The notes below the pieces were generated by a model. The model was not told the origin of the DNA and did no database searches. It saw only the letters and a program-made list of their open reading frames with translations. From Chloroflexota bacterium (GTDB lineage: Bacteria > Chloroflexota > Limnocylindria > Limnocylindrales > CSP1-4): a DNA stretch of 64,000 bases. Within the stretch, counting starts at the first letter, position 1. Every line of letters begins with the position of its first letter. The stretch spans positions 1-64,000 of the forward strand of contig CANJLL010000001.1 in the NCBI GenBank assembly GCA_947475545.1. Reading direction: 5' to 3'. A program made the position numbers and the translations under genes. This document shows positions 29,154-38,277 of the stretch, piece after piece.

Positions 29154-29882
29154 GTGGGCCAGGTCATCGCCGTCATCGGGGCCGGGACCATGGGGGCACA
29201 GATCACCCAGGTCCTCGCGACCTTCGGGTTCGAGGTGCGCCTGCACGACCTCGACGACGCCCGGCTGGCGGCTGCCGTGGGCCGCATCCAGCGCGGCCGG
29301 TTCGGCCTGGATCGCGGCGTGGAGCGCGCCAAGCTGACGGCCGACCAGGCGCGCGACGCCATGGGGCGGATCTCGACGACCACGTCCCTGGAGGCGGCCT
29401 GCGCCGGCGTCGATGGCGTCCTGGAGGTGGTCTTCGAGGACCTCTCGCTCAAGATGGCGCTCTTCCGCCGCCTCGACCCGCTGGTCGGCGCCGGGACCAT
29501 CCTCGCCTCGAACACCGCCGGCCTGTCGATCGCGGCGCTCGCCGGGGCCACCGAGCGGCCCGGCCGGGTCATCGGCTGGCACTGGTTCCAGCCGTGTGCC
29601 GTGATGCGCCTGAACGAGCTGGTGGTCGCCCCGGCCACCTCGGACGCCACGGTCGCCACGGTCTCGAGTTGGGCGGAACGCTGCGGCAAGTCGGTGCGCG
29701 TGGTCGGGGACAACCCGCGGACATGGGGGCACGTGGCCAATCGACTCAACGAGGCCGTGCGTGCCGAAGCGCGGCGCGTCGTCGACGAGGGCCTCGCGGA
29801 CGCAGACACCGTGGACGCCATCATGCGTGAGGGCTTCGCGTGGCCCATGGGTCCGTTCGAAGGCCAGCGGCTGCCGGAGTAG
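29154..29882 (+). CDS. 3-hydroxyacyl-CoA dehydrogenase-like protein, C-terminally short
   Basis: 242 residues from GTG 29154, which has aggaggg 4 nt upstream; the ATG at 29133 overlapping the SDR stop is an alternative (249 residues). The NAD domain starts QVIAVIGAGTMGAQI, with SNTAGLSI and GWHWFQP as in HBDH/3HCDH. The C-terminal dimerisation domain begins (VANRLNEAVRAEA) but ends abruptly after WPMGPFEGQRLPE, about 40 residues before the usual end. No matching sequence follows in another frame before the next gene, so this is a real truncation. Confidence 0.75.
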   Translation: MGQVIAVIGAGTMGAQITQVLATFGFEVRLHDLDDARLAAAVGRIQRGRFGLDRGVERAKLTADQARDAMGRISTTTSLEAACAGVDGVLEVVFEDLSLKMALFRRLDPLVGAGTILASNTAGLSIAALAGATERPGRVIGWHWFQPCAVMRLNELVVAPATSDATVATVSSWAERCGKSVRVVGDNPRTWGHVANRLNEAVRAEARRVVDEGLADADTVDAIMREGFAWPMGPFEGQRLPE

Positions 29883-29922
29883 GGGAGGACGCCGTGGCAG
29901 CAGCCTGGCGGGGAGGGCCATC

Positions 29923-30303
29923 GTGATCGATGCCGCGACGCTGGACCCCACCATGCGCCCGTTCTGGGAGGGCGTCCGCCTCGGCGAGATCCGGCTGCAG
30001 CGCTGTGCCGCCTGCGGGTCGCACCAGTTCTACCCGCGGCCGTTCTGCCTGCGGTGCGACGGGACCACCCTGGCGTGGGTGGCCGCCTCCGGCTTCGGCG
30101 TGGTCCACAGCCTGGTGACCGTGCATCTCCCCGTCGTCGACGACCTCGCGCCGCCCTACCGGGTGGCCCTCGTCGAGCTGGTCGAGGGTCCACGGTTCCT
30201 GGGGCTCGTCGCTGCGGACGTCGAGATCGGCGACCGCGTGTCGGGCCGCTGGCTGGGTAGCGAGCCGGGGACGGCGCGGCTCCGATTCGAGGCGGCGCCA
30301 TGA
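29923..30303 (+). CDS. DUF35-type Zn-ribbon/OB-fold protein
   Basis: 126 residues from GTG 29923 with ggggaggg upstream. The rubredoxin-like zinc ribbon CAAC-N12-CLRC follows an N-terminal helix (FWEGVRLGEIRLQRC). An OB-fold with FGVVHSLVTVH and PPYRVALVELVEG completes it. Family members bind acyl-CoA and partner thiolase-fold proteins, as ChsH2 does with Ltp2. The stop overlaps the acyl-CoA synthetase start, and the thiolase follows. Confidence 0.85.
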   Translation: MIDAATLDPTMRPFWEGVRLGEIRLQRCAACGSHQFYPRPFCLRCDGTTLAWVAASGFGVVHSLVTVHLPVVDDLAPPYRVALVELVEGPRFLGLVAADVEIGDRVSGRWLGSEPGTARLRFEAAP

Positions 30304-31817
30304 ACGAGCCCTCGGTCGTCTCCTGGCCGGAGCGCTTCCGGGCCCTGGCCGCGGAGCACCCGGATACCACGGCGATCCGGTACACGGCCGCCGACGGCGC
30401 CGGCCGGATGCTGACCTGGGGCCAGCTGGACGGCTGGACGGACCGCCTGGCGCGTGGCCTGCTGGCGCGCGGCGTTGGCCCCGGCTCCACGGTCGTGGTC
30501 GCCCTCCCCAACAGCCCCGAGCACGTCGCCCTCTGCCACGCGGCCTGGAAGGCCGGCGCCCTCGTGCTCCCGATCCGCCATGCGCTCCCGGTCCCCGAAC
30601 GCGAGGCGATCCTGGAGCTTGCGGCGGCCGCCATCGTCGTGTCGGCGTGGGACGATCCGGGGGCTCCATGGCACGTGCACGTCTCGGAGCTCGCGTCGCT
30701 GGAAGACGGGTCCGGAACGGCGCTGCCGGACGTGGCGATGCAACCCGCCCGGGCCATTGGGTCCGGCGGCTCCACGGGCCGTCCCAAGCTCATCGTCAGC
30801 CTGGGTCCCCTCGCCGGCCGCCCCCCTGCGCCGGGGGAGTGGGGTCCGCCCGGGCGGACCATGCGTCTCGGCCAGCGCCACCTGGTGGCCGGGCCGCTCT
30901 ATCACGTGGCGCCGTTCTACTGGCTGCACGTCGGCCTCTTCCTCGACCATGAGATCACGCTCCTGGAGCGATTCGACCCAGCGACGGTCCGGGCCGCGGT
31001 CGAGGCGCATGCCATCCAGTGGGCGTTCCTGAGTCCGACCATGCTCCGCCGGTTGACCCCGTTCCTGGAGCCGGACGACGGCTGGCTGGCGAGCCTCGAA
31101 GGCGTCTATGCGTCCGGCGGACCGTTCCCGGCCTGGCTGAAAGAGGTCTGGGCGAGCAGGCTGGGGTCGCGCCTCGTTGAGCGCTACGGCGCGGCCGAGG
31201 ACATCGGGCTGTGCGAGATCGACGGGGTCGAGGCGCTCCAGCATCCCGGGAGCGTAGGCCGCCCGCTCGACACGGAGATCCGGATCATCGACGCCGACGG
31301 CGCCACCGTCCCGTCGGGCGAGGTGGGCGAGATCTTCCTGCGTCGGATCGACGGCCCCAGTCCGGCGTCGCGCTACGTGGGCTCGCCGCCCATCCGGACG
31401 ATCGCGGGCGGGTTCGCGACGGTCGGTGACCTGGGCTGGCTGGACGGCGATGGCTACCTCCACCTGGCGGACCGACGGGCGGACCTGATCATCTCGGGCG
31501 ATGCCAACGTCTACCCGGCCGAGGTGGAGGGCGCGCTCCACCGGCACGCCGACGTGGCGGAGGCGGCGGTCATCGGCCTGCCCGACGACTCGTGGGGCCA
31601 GCGTGTCCATGCCATCGTCCAGCTGCGCCCGGGAGCCCGGGCAACGGCGGCGGATCTTGACCGCCACTGCCGGGCCTTTCTGTCCGCGTACAAGTGCCCC
31701 AAGACCTGGGAGTTTGTCGCCGCGCTGCCGCGCGACGACATCGGCAAGGTTCGCCGGACGGCCCTCGCCCGGGAGCGCGCCATCCCGGCCGACATCCGAA
31801 CGGAGGACGAGGCGTGA
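30300..31817 (+). CDS. acyl-CoA synthetase / AMP-dependent ligase
   Basis: 505 residues. The AMP-binding loop reads GSGGSTGRPKLIV (about 154-166). YGAAEDIG corresponds to the adenylate motif, and TVGDLGWLDGDGYLHLADR to the hinge region. The C-terminal catalytic Lys is expected in RDDIGKVRR. It activates a carboxylic acid to its CoA thioester for the neighbouring CoA-dependent enzymes. Overlapping starts and stops on both sides show translational coupling. Confidence 0.9.
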   Translation: MNEPSVVSWPERFRALAAEHPDTTAIRYTAADGAGRMLTWGQLDGWTDRLARGLLARGVGPGSTVVVALPNSPEHVALCHAAWKAGALVLPIRHALPVPEREAILELAAAAIVVSAWDDPGAPWHVHVSELASLEDGSGTALPDVAMQPARAIGSGGSTGRPKLIVSLGPLAGRPPAPGEWGPPGRTMRLGQRHLVAGPLYHVAPFYWLHVGLFLDHEITLLERFDPATVRAAVEAHAIQWAFLSPTMLRRLTPFLEPDDGWLASLEGVYASGGPFPAWLKEVWASRLGSRLVERYGAAEDIGLCEIDGVEALQHPGSVGRPLDTEIRIIDADGATVPSGEVGEIFLRRIDGPSPASRYVGSPPIRTIAGGFATVGDLGWLDGDGYLHLADRRADLIISGDANVYPAEVEGALHRHADVAEAAVIGLPDDSWGQRVHAIVQLRPGARATAADLDRHCRAFLSAYKCPKTWEFVAALPRDDIGKVRRTALARERAIPADIRTEDEA

Positions 31818-32974
31818 GCGACCTGGTCGAGGCCGTGGCCCGGCACCCTCTGTACATCGTCGGGGCCGCGGAGACGCCGTTGGGCGAGGTCGCCGACCAG
31901 AGCGAGCTCTCGATGGTGGGTCTGGCCGCACGTGAGGCCCTGGCCGAGGCCGGGCTCACGCTCCGGGACGTGGACGGCCTGTTTGTCAACTACATGGGCG
32001 AGGAGGGCACGGTCCAGGTCGGCGAGTACCTGGGGATCGAGCCGCGCTACCTCGATTCCAGCGACCTCGGCGGGGCCGCCTTCGAGGCCTTCGTGGGGCA
32101 CGCGATGACGGCCGTGGCGGCCGGTCGCTGCGAGGTGGCGCTGATCACCTACGCCTCGCGCCAGCGCTCCCTGCGCAGCCGCCGCCTGGTGCCGGCGCCC
32201 AGCCCGTTTCGCCAGCAGCTGGAGGACCCGTACGGCCTGCCCGTCCCCATCGGCTACTACGCGCTGAGCGCGGCCCGCCACATGCACGAGTTTGGGACGA
32301 CCCGCGCCCAGCTCGCCGAGATCGCGGTCGCCGCCCGGGCGTGGGCCAGGCTCAACCCCAAGGCCTGGGCGCGCGACCCCTTGACGATCGCGGATGTCCT
32401 CGCCAGCCGGCCCATCGTGGAGCCGCTCCATCGGTCCGACTGCTGCCTGGTGACCGACGGCGGCGGGGCGATCGTCATCACGGGCGCCGCCCGGGCGCGC
32501 GACGCCGCCCGGGCGCCGGTGCGGATCCTGGGGGCGGGCGAGGGCCAGGGGGCGTGGGACATCACGCAGGCGCGCGACTTGACCCGCTCGCCGGGGGTCA
32601 TCAGTGGCCGGGAGGCCTTCGGGGCCGCCGGGATCACCCCCCGCGACGTCGACGTCCTGGAGCCGTACGACAGCTTCACCATCACCGTCCTGCTGGCACT
32701 GGAGGACCTCGGGTTCTGCGCGAAAGGGGAGGGCGGGTCGTTCGTGGAGGGCGGTCGGCTTGCGCCGGGCGGCAGCCTGCCGTCGATGACCAGCGGGGGC
32801 GGGCTGTCGTACTGCCACCCTGGCGCCCTGGGCCTCCTGCTCCTGATCGAGGCGGTCCGGCAGCTTCGCGGGGAGGCCGGCGAGCGGCAGGTGCCGGACG
32901 CCAGAATCGCCGTCGCGCACGGCGTCGGCGGGACAATGTCGACGGCCGCCACCGTGGTCCTGGCGCGTGACTGA
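31814..32974 (+). CDS. thiolase-fold (SCP2/Ltp-like) protein without the usual nucleophilic Cys
   Basis: 386 residues from GTG 31814 (overlap GTGA with the upstream stop). Thiolase-fold blocks include IVGAAETPLGEV, LDSSDLGGAAFEAFVGHA, VLEPYDSFTIT and SGGGLSYCHPGALG. At the site where condensing thiolases carry the reactive Cys the sequence is SSDLGG. Such proteins next to a DUF35 gene resemble lipid-transfer-type aldolases such as Ltp2, which do retro-aldol cleavage of a CoA thioester. I infer C-C bond cleavage of a branched or tertiary hydroxyacyl-CoA. Confidence 0.85.
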   Translation: MSDLVEAVARHPLYIVGAAETPLGEVADQSELSMVGLAAREALAEAGLTLRDVDGLFVNYMGEEGTVQVGEYLGIEPRYLDSSDLGGAAFEAFVGHAMTAVAAGRCEVALITYASRQRSLRSRRLVPAPSPFRQQLEDPYGLPVPIGYYALSAARHMHEFGTTRAQLAEIAVAARAWARLNPKAWARDPLTIADVLASRPIVEPLHRSDCCLVTDGGGAIVITGAARARDAARAPVRILGAGEGQGAWDITQARDLTRSPGVISGREAFGAAGITPRDVDVLEPYDSFTITVLLALEDLGFCAKGEGGSFVEGGRLAPGGSLPSMTSGGGLSYCHPGALGLLLLIEAVRQLRGEAGERQVPDARIAVAHGVGGTMSTAATVVLARD

Positions 32975-33530
32975 CGAGCCGGTGACGCCGGGCGGGGTGC
33001 CGGCTGGTGCCGACACGAACCCCACCCGCCTGCTGGGGATCTTCCACTTCAGCTTCACCGTGTCGGACCTGGACGCTGCGATCGTCTTCTATCGCGACCT
33101 CCTGGGGTTCACCTTCGTCCACCGCCAGGTCCAGGACAACGCGTATACACGGCGCCTGGTCGGCTACCCCGACGCCCGGATCGAAGTCGCCCAGTTCGCG
33201 GTCCCGGGCGAACGCCGGGGGCTCTCGACGCACGACCTGGAGCTGGTCTGCTACGAGACGCCACGAGGCCGCCGCTCGGAGCCCGAGATCAGGAATCCCG
33301 GCGAGGCCCACCTCGCGATCGCAGTGGAGGACGCCCAGGCGATGTATGAGCGACTGTCGGCGGCCGGCATCCGGTTCTTCTCGCCGCCCAACGAGATCAC
33401 CGAGGGGGTGAACCGGGGCGGCAAGGCGTGTTACTTCCACGGCCCTGACCAGATCGTGCACGAGCTGCTCCAGCCGCCCGCGGCGCGCATCGCGGCCTAC
33501 CTCGAGACCCAGCCCGGAGGGCCGGCATGA
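32967..33530 (+). CDS. VOC-family (glyoxalase/dioxygenase-fold) protein
   Basis: 187 residues, GTG start 32967, overlapping the thiolase stop. The VOC pattern HFSFTVSDLDAAIVFYRDLLGF, then HLAIAVEDAQAMYERL and CYFHGPDQIVHELLQ, gives His and Glu metal ligands at the usual positions. Members are epimerases, lyases or dioxygenases. In a CoA operon a methylmalonyl-CoA-epimerase-like role is possible but unproven. Confidence 0.85.
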   Translation: MTDEPVTPGGVPAGADTNPTRLLGIFHFSFTVSDLDAAIVFYRDLLGFTFVHRQVQDNAYTRRLVGYPDARIEVAQFAVPGERRGLSTHDLELVCYETPRGRRSEPEIRNPGEAHLAIAVEDAQAMYERLSAAGIRFFSPPNEITEGVNRGGKACYFHGPDQIVHELLQPPAARIAAYLETQPGGPA

Positions 33531-35608
33531 CCTGGCGGCTGGGCATCGACGTCGGCGGGACGTTCACCGACCTCGTCCTGGTGGGGCCGGGCGGCGAGGC
33601 GCTCACCCGCAAGGTGCTGTCGGCCACCGACGACTATGCGACCGCGATCATCGCCGGCATGCTCGACCTCCTCGGCGCGGCCGGCATCCAGCCGCCGGCG
33701 CTGGACGAGATCCTGCACGGGACGACGGTCGCCACCAACGCCGTCCTGGAGCGCCGCGGCGCGCCGACCGGGCTCATCACCACCGACGGGTTCCGGGATG
33801 TGCTCGAGATCGGGCGACTCCGGTTGCCCCGGCTGTACGACCTGGACTTCGAGCGGTCCGCGCCGCTGGTCCAGCGCCGCTGGCGGCGGACGGTCGTCGA
33901 GCGGATCGACGCGCGCGGGGTCGTCCTCACCCCGCTCGACGAGGCCTCGGTCCATGTGGCGCTGGATCGGCTGCTCGCCGAGGGTGTCCGCTCCGTGGCG
34001 GTCTGCCTGCTCCATTCGTACGCGAATGGCGTCCACGAGCAGGCCGTGGGGCGGATCATCCGGGACAGGGCGCCCGACCTCGCGGTCACGCTGTCGTCGG
34101 AGCTCCTCCCCGAGGTCCGCGAGTTTGAGCGGACCAGCACGGCGGTCACCAACGCCTACGTGCTGCCGGTCATGGACCAGTACCTGGGCCGCCTGGAGTC
34201 CAGGCTCGCCGATCTGGGTGCGCGCGCCCCGGTGCTGGTCATGCAGTCGAACGGCGGCGTGATGACGGCGGCCGAGGGCCGGCGGCGCCCCATGCACGTC
34301 ATCGAATCCGGGCCGGCCGCCGGCGTGATCGCCGCCGCGGCGCTGGCCCGCAGGATCGGGCGGCCCAACGCGATCAGCATCGACATGGGCGGGACGACGG
34401 CCAAGGCGTCCGTGATCGAGGGCTACCAGATCCAGCGCGCCGGCGAGTTCGAGATCGGCGGCAGCCTCTCCCAGGGGAGCCGCCTGAACCGCGGCTCCGG
34501 GTTCGTGCTGCGGATCCCCTCGATCGACATCGCGGAGATCGGCGCCGGCGGCGGCAGCATCGTCCGCGTCGATGGCGCCGGCGCGCTGCACGTGGGGCCG
34601 CGCAGCGCCGGGGCCATCCCGGGACCGGCCTGCTACGCCAACGGCGGCACGGAGGCCACGCTGACCGACACCAACGTCGTCCTGGGCTACCTCCACGGCG
34701 AGCGCCTGCCCAGCGGCCTGCGCCTGGACGCCGGGCTCGCCCGCCGGGCCGTGACCGAGCAGGTGGCAAAGCCGCTGGGGCTCGCCCTGGCGGACGCGGC
34801 GCACGGGGTCTTCCTGATCGGGGCCGCGCGGATGGCGCGCGCCGTGCGTTCGGTGACCATCGAGCGCGGCCGGGACCCGCGAGACTTCGGCCTGGTCGCC
34901 TTCGGCGGCAACGGCCCCCTGTTCGCCGCGGAGATGGCCGCCGGGCTGGGAATCGGCACGGTGATCGTCCCGCCGGCCCCGGGCGTCTTCAGCGCCGTGG
35001 GCCTGTTGGAGGCCGACCTGGAGCATCACCTGGTCCGGACGCTCCTCCGGCCGCTGGACGACGCGGCGCTCATCGAGGTCGAGGACCTGGTCACGGCCAT
35101 GGAGGCCGAGGCCGCCGCGGTCCTTGGGGGCGCACCCGGGAGCGACCACATGGAGCTGGCGCGCCACGTGGACCTGAAATATGCCGGACAGTCGTACGAG
35201 CTGACCATCCCGCTCCCGCGCGATGCGGCCGACGCGGGCGGCGTGGCTCGCCTGCGCGCCGCCTTCTCCGCCGAGCACCAACGAACCTATGGGCACGCGG
35301 CCGTTGACGATCCCATCGCGCTCGTCAACATCCGGGTCACCGCCGCCGTGCGTGGCTCGACCGGCCGGGGCGTGGCGCGGCTGCCGCGGCCTGCGGCCGG
35401 CGCGTCCCCAGATCGCGTCGCGTGGTTCGGGCGGGGTATTGGGCCGGTCGCCACGCCCGTGATTGGACGGTTTGACCTGGACGCCTCGGCGCGGCCGGGT
35501 CCGCTGCTGATCGACGAGTACGACGCCACCACCCTGGTGCCGCCCGGCGCGGCCGCCCGGCTCGACGAGTTCGACAACATCGTGATCGACACGGCGGAGG
35601 CCACATGA
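33527..35608 (+). CDS. hyuA: hydantoinase/oxoprolinase subunit A
   Basis: 693 residues. The ASKHA-type phosphate motif IDVGGTFTDLVL (7-18), HGTTVATNAVLERRG, ESGPAAGVIAAA and SIDMGGTTAK are diagnostic of HyuA/5-oxoprolinase N-terminal and central domains. With HyuB it forms the ATP-dependent amidohydrolase that opens 5-oxoproline, N-methylhydantoin or related lactams; acetophenone- and acetone-carboxylase relatives share the fold. ATG overlaps the VOC stop, and the stop overlaps the HyuB start. Confidence 0.93.
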   Translation: MTWRLGIDVGGTFTDLVLVGPGGEALTRKVLSATDDYATAIIAGMLDLLGAAGIQPPALDEILHGTTVATNAVLERRGAPTGLITTDGFRDVLEIGRLRLPRLYDLDFERSAPLVQRRWRRTVVERIDARGVVLTPLDEASVHVALDRLLAEGVRSVAVCLLHSYANGVHEQAVGRIIRDRAPDLAVTLSSELLPEVREFERTSTAVTNAYVLPVMDQYLGRLESRLADLGARAPVLVMQSNGGVMTAAEGRRRPMHVIESGPAAGVIAAAALARRIGRPNAISIDMGGTTAKASVIEGYQIQRAGEFEIGGSLSQGSRLNRGSGFVLRIPSIDIAEIGAGGGSIVRVDGAGALHVGPRSAGAIPGPACYANGGTEATLTDTNVVLGYLHGERLPSGLRLDAGLARRAVTEQVAKPLGLALADAAHGVFLIGAARMARAVRSVTIERGRDPRDFGLVAFGGNGPLFAAEMAAGLGIGTVIVPPAPGVFSAVGLLEADLEHHLVRTLLRPLDDAALIEVEDLVTAMEAEAAAVLGGAPGSDHMELARHVDLKYAGQSYELTIPLPRDAADAGGVARLRAAFSAEHQRTYGHAAVDDPIALVNIRVTAAVRGSTGRGVARLPRPAAGASPDRVAWFGRGIGPVATPVIGRFDLDASARPGPLLIDEYDATTLVPPGAAARLDEFDNIVIDTAEAT

Positions 35609-37341
35609 GCACCCGGGCCGGCATCGACCCCATCCGCCTGGAGCTGATCAAGAACGGGCTCGACGCCATCGTGGACGAGATGGCCATCGCGCTCATGCGG
35701 TCGGCCTATTCGACGAACCTCAAGACGTCGATGGACATGTCGTGCGCCCTGTGCGACGCCCAGGGCCGTCTCATCGCGCAGGGCCTGACCATCCCCATGC
35801 ACCTGGGCTCCATCCCGCACGCGATGGCGGCCCTGCTGGCCAAGTTCGAGGGCCGCGTCGACCCGGGCGACGTCTTCCTGCTCAACGATCCGTACCAGGG
35901 CGGGACGCACCTGCCCGACTTCTACGTGTTCAAGCCGATCTTCCTCGACGGGGAGCGCGTGGGCTGGTCGATCAGCATCGGCCACATGATGGACGTGGGC
36001 GGGAAGACGCCCGGCGGCAACGGCGCCGACGCCACGGAGATCTTCCAGGAAGGCTTCCGGATGCCGCCGCTGAAGCTCTACCAGCGCGGCCAACCCGTGG
36101 AGACCCTGTTCGAGCTGCTGGAGCGCAACGTCCGCATCCCCCGGCTGGTGCTCGGCGACCTCCGGGCGCTCGTCGCCGCGTGCCTCACCGGCGAGCGTGG
36201 CTACCTCGCCCTGGCGGCGCGCTACGGCATGGCGGACTTCGCCGCGACCAGCACCGCCCTGCTCGACCAGGCCGAGCGCCTGGCCCGCAACGCCATCTCG
36301 GCCATGCCCGACGGGGTCTACTCGTTCACGGACTACATTGACGACGACGGGATGGACCCCGATCCCATCCCGATCCGGGTCACCATCACGGTCGCCGGCG
36401 ACCACCTGATCACGGATTTCGAGGGCAGCGCCCGCCAGGTGCGGGGCGCCATCAACTCGGCCTGGCCGTACACCAAGTCGGCGGTCTACGCCTGCGTCCG
36501 GCACCTCATCGGCGGGGATCCGCCCAACAACGAGGGATACTTCCGCCCGATCGAGGTCCGCGCCCCGCAGGGCTCCGTCGTCAACCCGGCGTCGCCGGCG
36601 CCGGTCGCCGCGCGCGGGCTCACCGGGTACCGGATCACCAACGCCATCTTCGGCGCGCTGGCCGGCATCGCGCCCGAGCGCATCCCGGCCTGCGAGGCGG
36701 GCGGGGACACGGGCGTCAGCGTGGGTGGCTACGACGCAGACGGACGCGCCTTCGTCTTCGTCGAGTTCGTGTTCGGCGGCTGGGGCGGCCGCCCCAGGCT
36801 CGACGGCGTCGACGTGTGCGCCAGCATGACCGTGAACTTCTCGAACAACCCGGTCGAGATCGTCGAGGCGGAGTACCCGCTCCTGATCGAGCGCTACGAG
36901 TACGCCCAGGACACCGGGGGCGCCGGACTGCACCGTGGCGGGCTCGCGGTGGAGCGCGACTACCGGTTCCTCAACCCCGAAGGGACCCTCTCCCTGCGCA
37001 GCGACCGGCGGACGCACCTGCCCTACGGCCTGGCCGGCGGGCAGGACGGGACGCCGTCGTCCAGCACGCTGGAGTCGGGCGGGGAGACGGCGGTCACGCC
37101 GGCCAAGTTCACGACCAGGGTGCGCGCCGGCGATGCCTTCCGGCACCGGGTCGCCGGGGCGGGGGGCTGGGGCAACCCGCTGGACCGGGACCCGGCGCTG
37201 GTGCTCCGGGATGTCCGGGACGAGAAACTGACTCCCGCCTACGCGGCACTGGCCTACGGCGTGGTCATCGATGAGGCGGGCGGCGTCGTGGACGCGGCGG
37301 CCACGAACGAGCTCAGAACGCGACGCTCGTTGCGCCCTTGA
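35605..37341 (+). CDS. hyuB: hydantoinase/oxoprolinase subunit B
   Basis: 578 residues. DPIRLELIKNGLDAIVDEM, LNDPYQGGTHLPD, GDTGVSVGGYD and DTGGAGLHRGG are typical of HyuB. It is the partner of the preceding HyuA and last gene of the coupled run. Its 3' end overlaps the convergent BKACE remnant by 29 bp. Confidence 0.93.
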   Translation: MSTRAGIDPIRLELIKNGLDAIVDEMAIALMRSAYSTNLKTSMDMSCALCDAQGRLIAQGLTIPMHLGSIPHAMAALLAKFEGRVDPGDVFLLNDPYQGGTHLPDFYVFKPIFLDGERVGWSISIGHMMDVGGKTPGGNGADATEIFQEGFRMPPLKLYQRGQPVETLFELLERNVRIPRLVLGDLRALVAACLTGERGYLALAARYGMADFAATSTALLDQAERLARNAISAMPDGVYSFTDYIDDDGMDPDPIPIRVTITVAGDHLITDFEGSARQVRGAINSAWPYTKSAVYACVRHLIGGDPPNNEGYFRPIEVRAPQGSVVNPASPAPVAARGLTGYRITNAIFGALAGIAPERIPACEAGGDTGVSVGGYDADGRAFVFVEFVFGGWGGRPRLDGVDVCASMTVNFSNNPVEIVEAEYPLLIERYEYAQDTGGAGLHRGGLAVERDYRFLNPEGTLSLRSDRRTHLPYGLAGGQDGTPSSSTLESGGETAVTPAKFTTRVRAGDAFRHRVAGAGGWGNPLDRDPALVLRDVRDEKLTPAYAALAYGVVIDEAGGVVDAAATNELRTRRSLRP

Positions 37342-38249
37342 GGCCCAGCATGGCCCGGGCCGCGTCCGGGCTGGCGACCTCGAGCGACAGCTCGTCGAGG
37401 ATCCGCCGGATCTTGCGGACCTGGTCCGCGTTCGATTCGGCCAGCTGGCCCTTGCCCAGGTAGAGGCTGTCCTCCAGGCCAACCCGCACGTGGCCGCCCA
37501 TCTGGGCCGCCATCGTGAGCATCCCCATCTGGTGCCGTCCGGCGCCCAGGACCGACCAGTGGTAGTCGTCGCCGAACAGGCGGTCGTCGACGCCCATCAT
37601 GTGGACGAGGTTGTCGGCATCCGGCCCAATTCCGCCGAGGATCCCGAAGATGGTCTGGACGAAGAGCGGCGGCTTGACCAGGCCGCGGCCCAGGAGGTAG
37701 GCCAGGTTGTACAGGTGCCCGACGTCCTAGCACTCGAACTCGAAGCGTGTCCCGTGGTCGCCACCCAGCGGGCCAGGATCTGTTCCATGTCCTTGAACGT
37801 GTTCCGGAAGACGAAGTCGCGGGTGGCCTCGAGGTGCGCCGCCTCCCAGTCATAGATGAACGTCTTGTGCCGCTTGAGCATCGGGTAGATCGCGAGGTTC
37901 ATCGAGCCCATGTTGAACGACGCGAGCTCGGGACTGGCGGCCACCGCCCCGGCCAGCCGCTCGTCGAGGGTCATCGAGGGACCGCCCCCGTCGTGATGTT
38001 GATCACGGCGTCGCAGCCGGCCCGGATCCGCGGCAGGAACTCCATGAAGACCTCGGGATCGGCCGTGGGGCGGCCGTCCCTGGGGTCGCGGTCGTGGAGA
38101 TGGAGGATTGCGGCCCCGGCCTGCGCGGCGGCGATGGACTCCTCCGCGATCTGGTTGGGGGTGAGCGGGAGGTACGGGGACATCGTCGGCGTGTGGAGCG
38201 AGCCCGTGACCGCGCAGCTGATGATCACCTTGGACCTGGGTGCAGCCAT
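37313..38249 (-). pseudogene. BKACE (3-keto-5-aminohexanoate cleavage-like) gene, broken by two frameshifts and a stop
   Basis: The start is ATG 38249 with ggagg 6 nt upstream (MAAPRSKVIISCAVTGS). The family pattern is clear in pieces: ILHLHDRDPRDGRP, SFNMGSMNLAIYPML and KPPLFVQTIFGILGGIG. The first break is after INITTG, where a G5 run near 37984 needs one more G to restore the frame. The second is after WVATTG, where a G3 run near 37759 again needs one more G. The third is a TAG (about 37729-37731) where FEFEC is normally followed by Tyr (CYDVGH). Repaired length is about 312 residues, normal for the family. The enzyme would cleave a beta-keto acid with acetyl-CoA. Confidence 0.85.
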
Positions 38250-38277
38250 GGCGCGCCTCCGCTCGGGGGTGGTGGTG

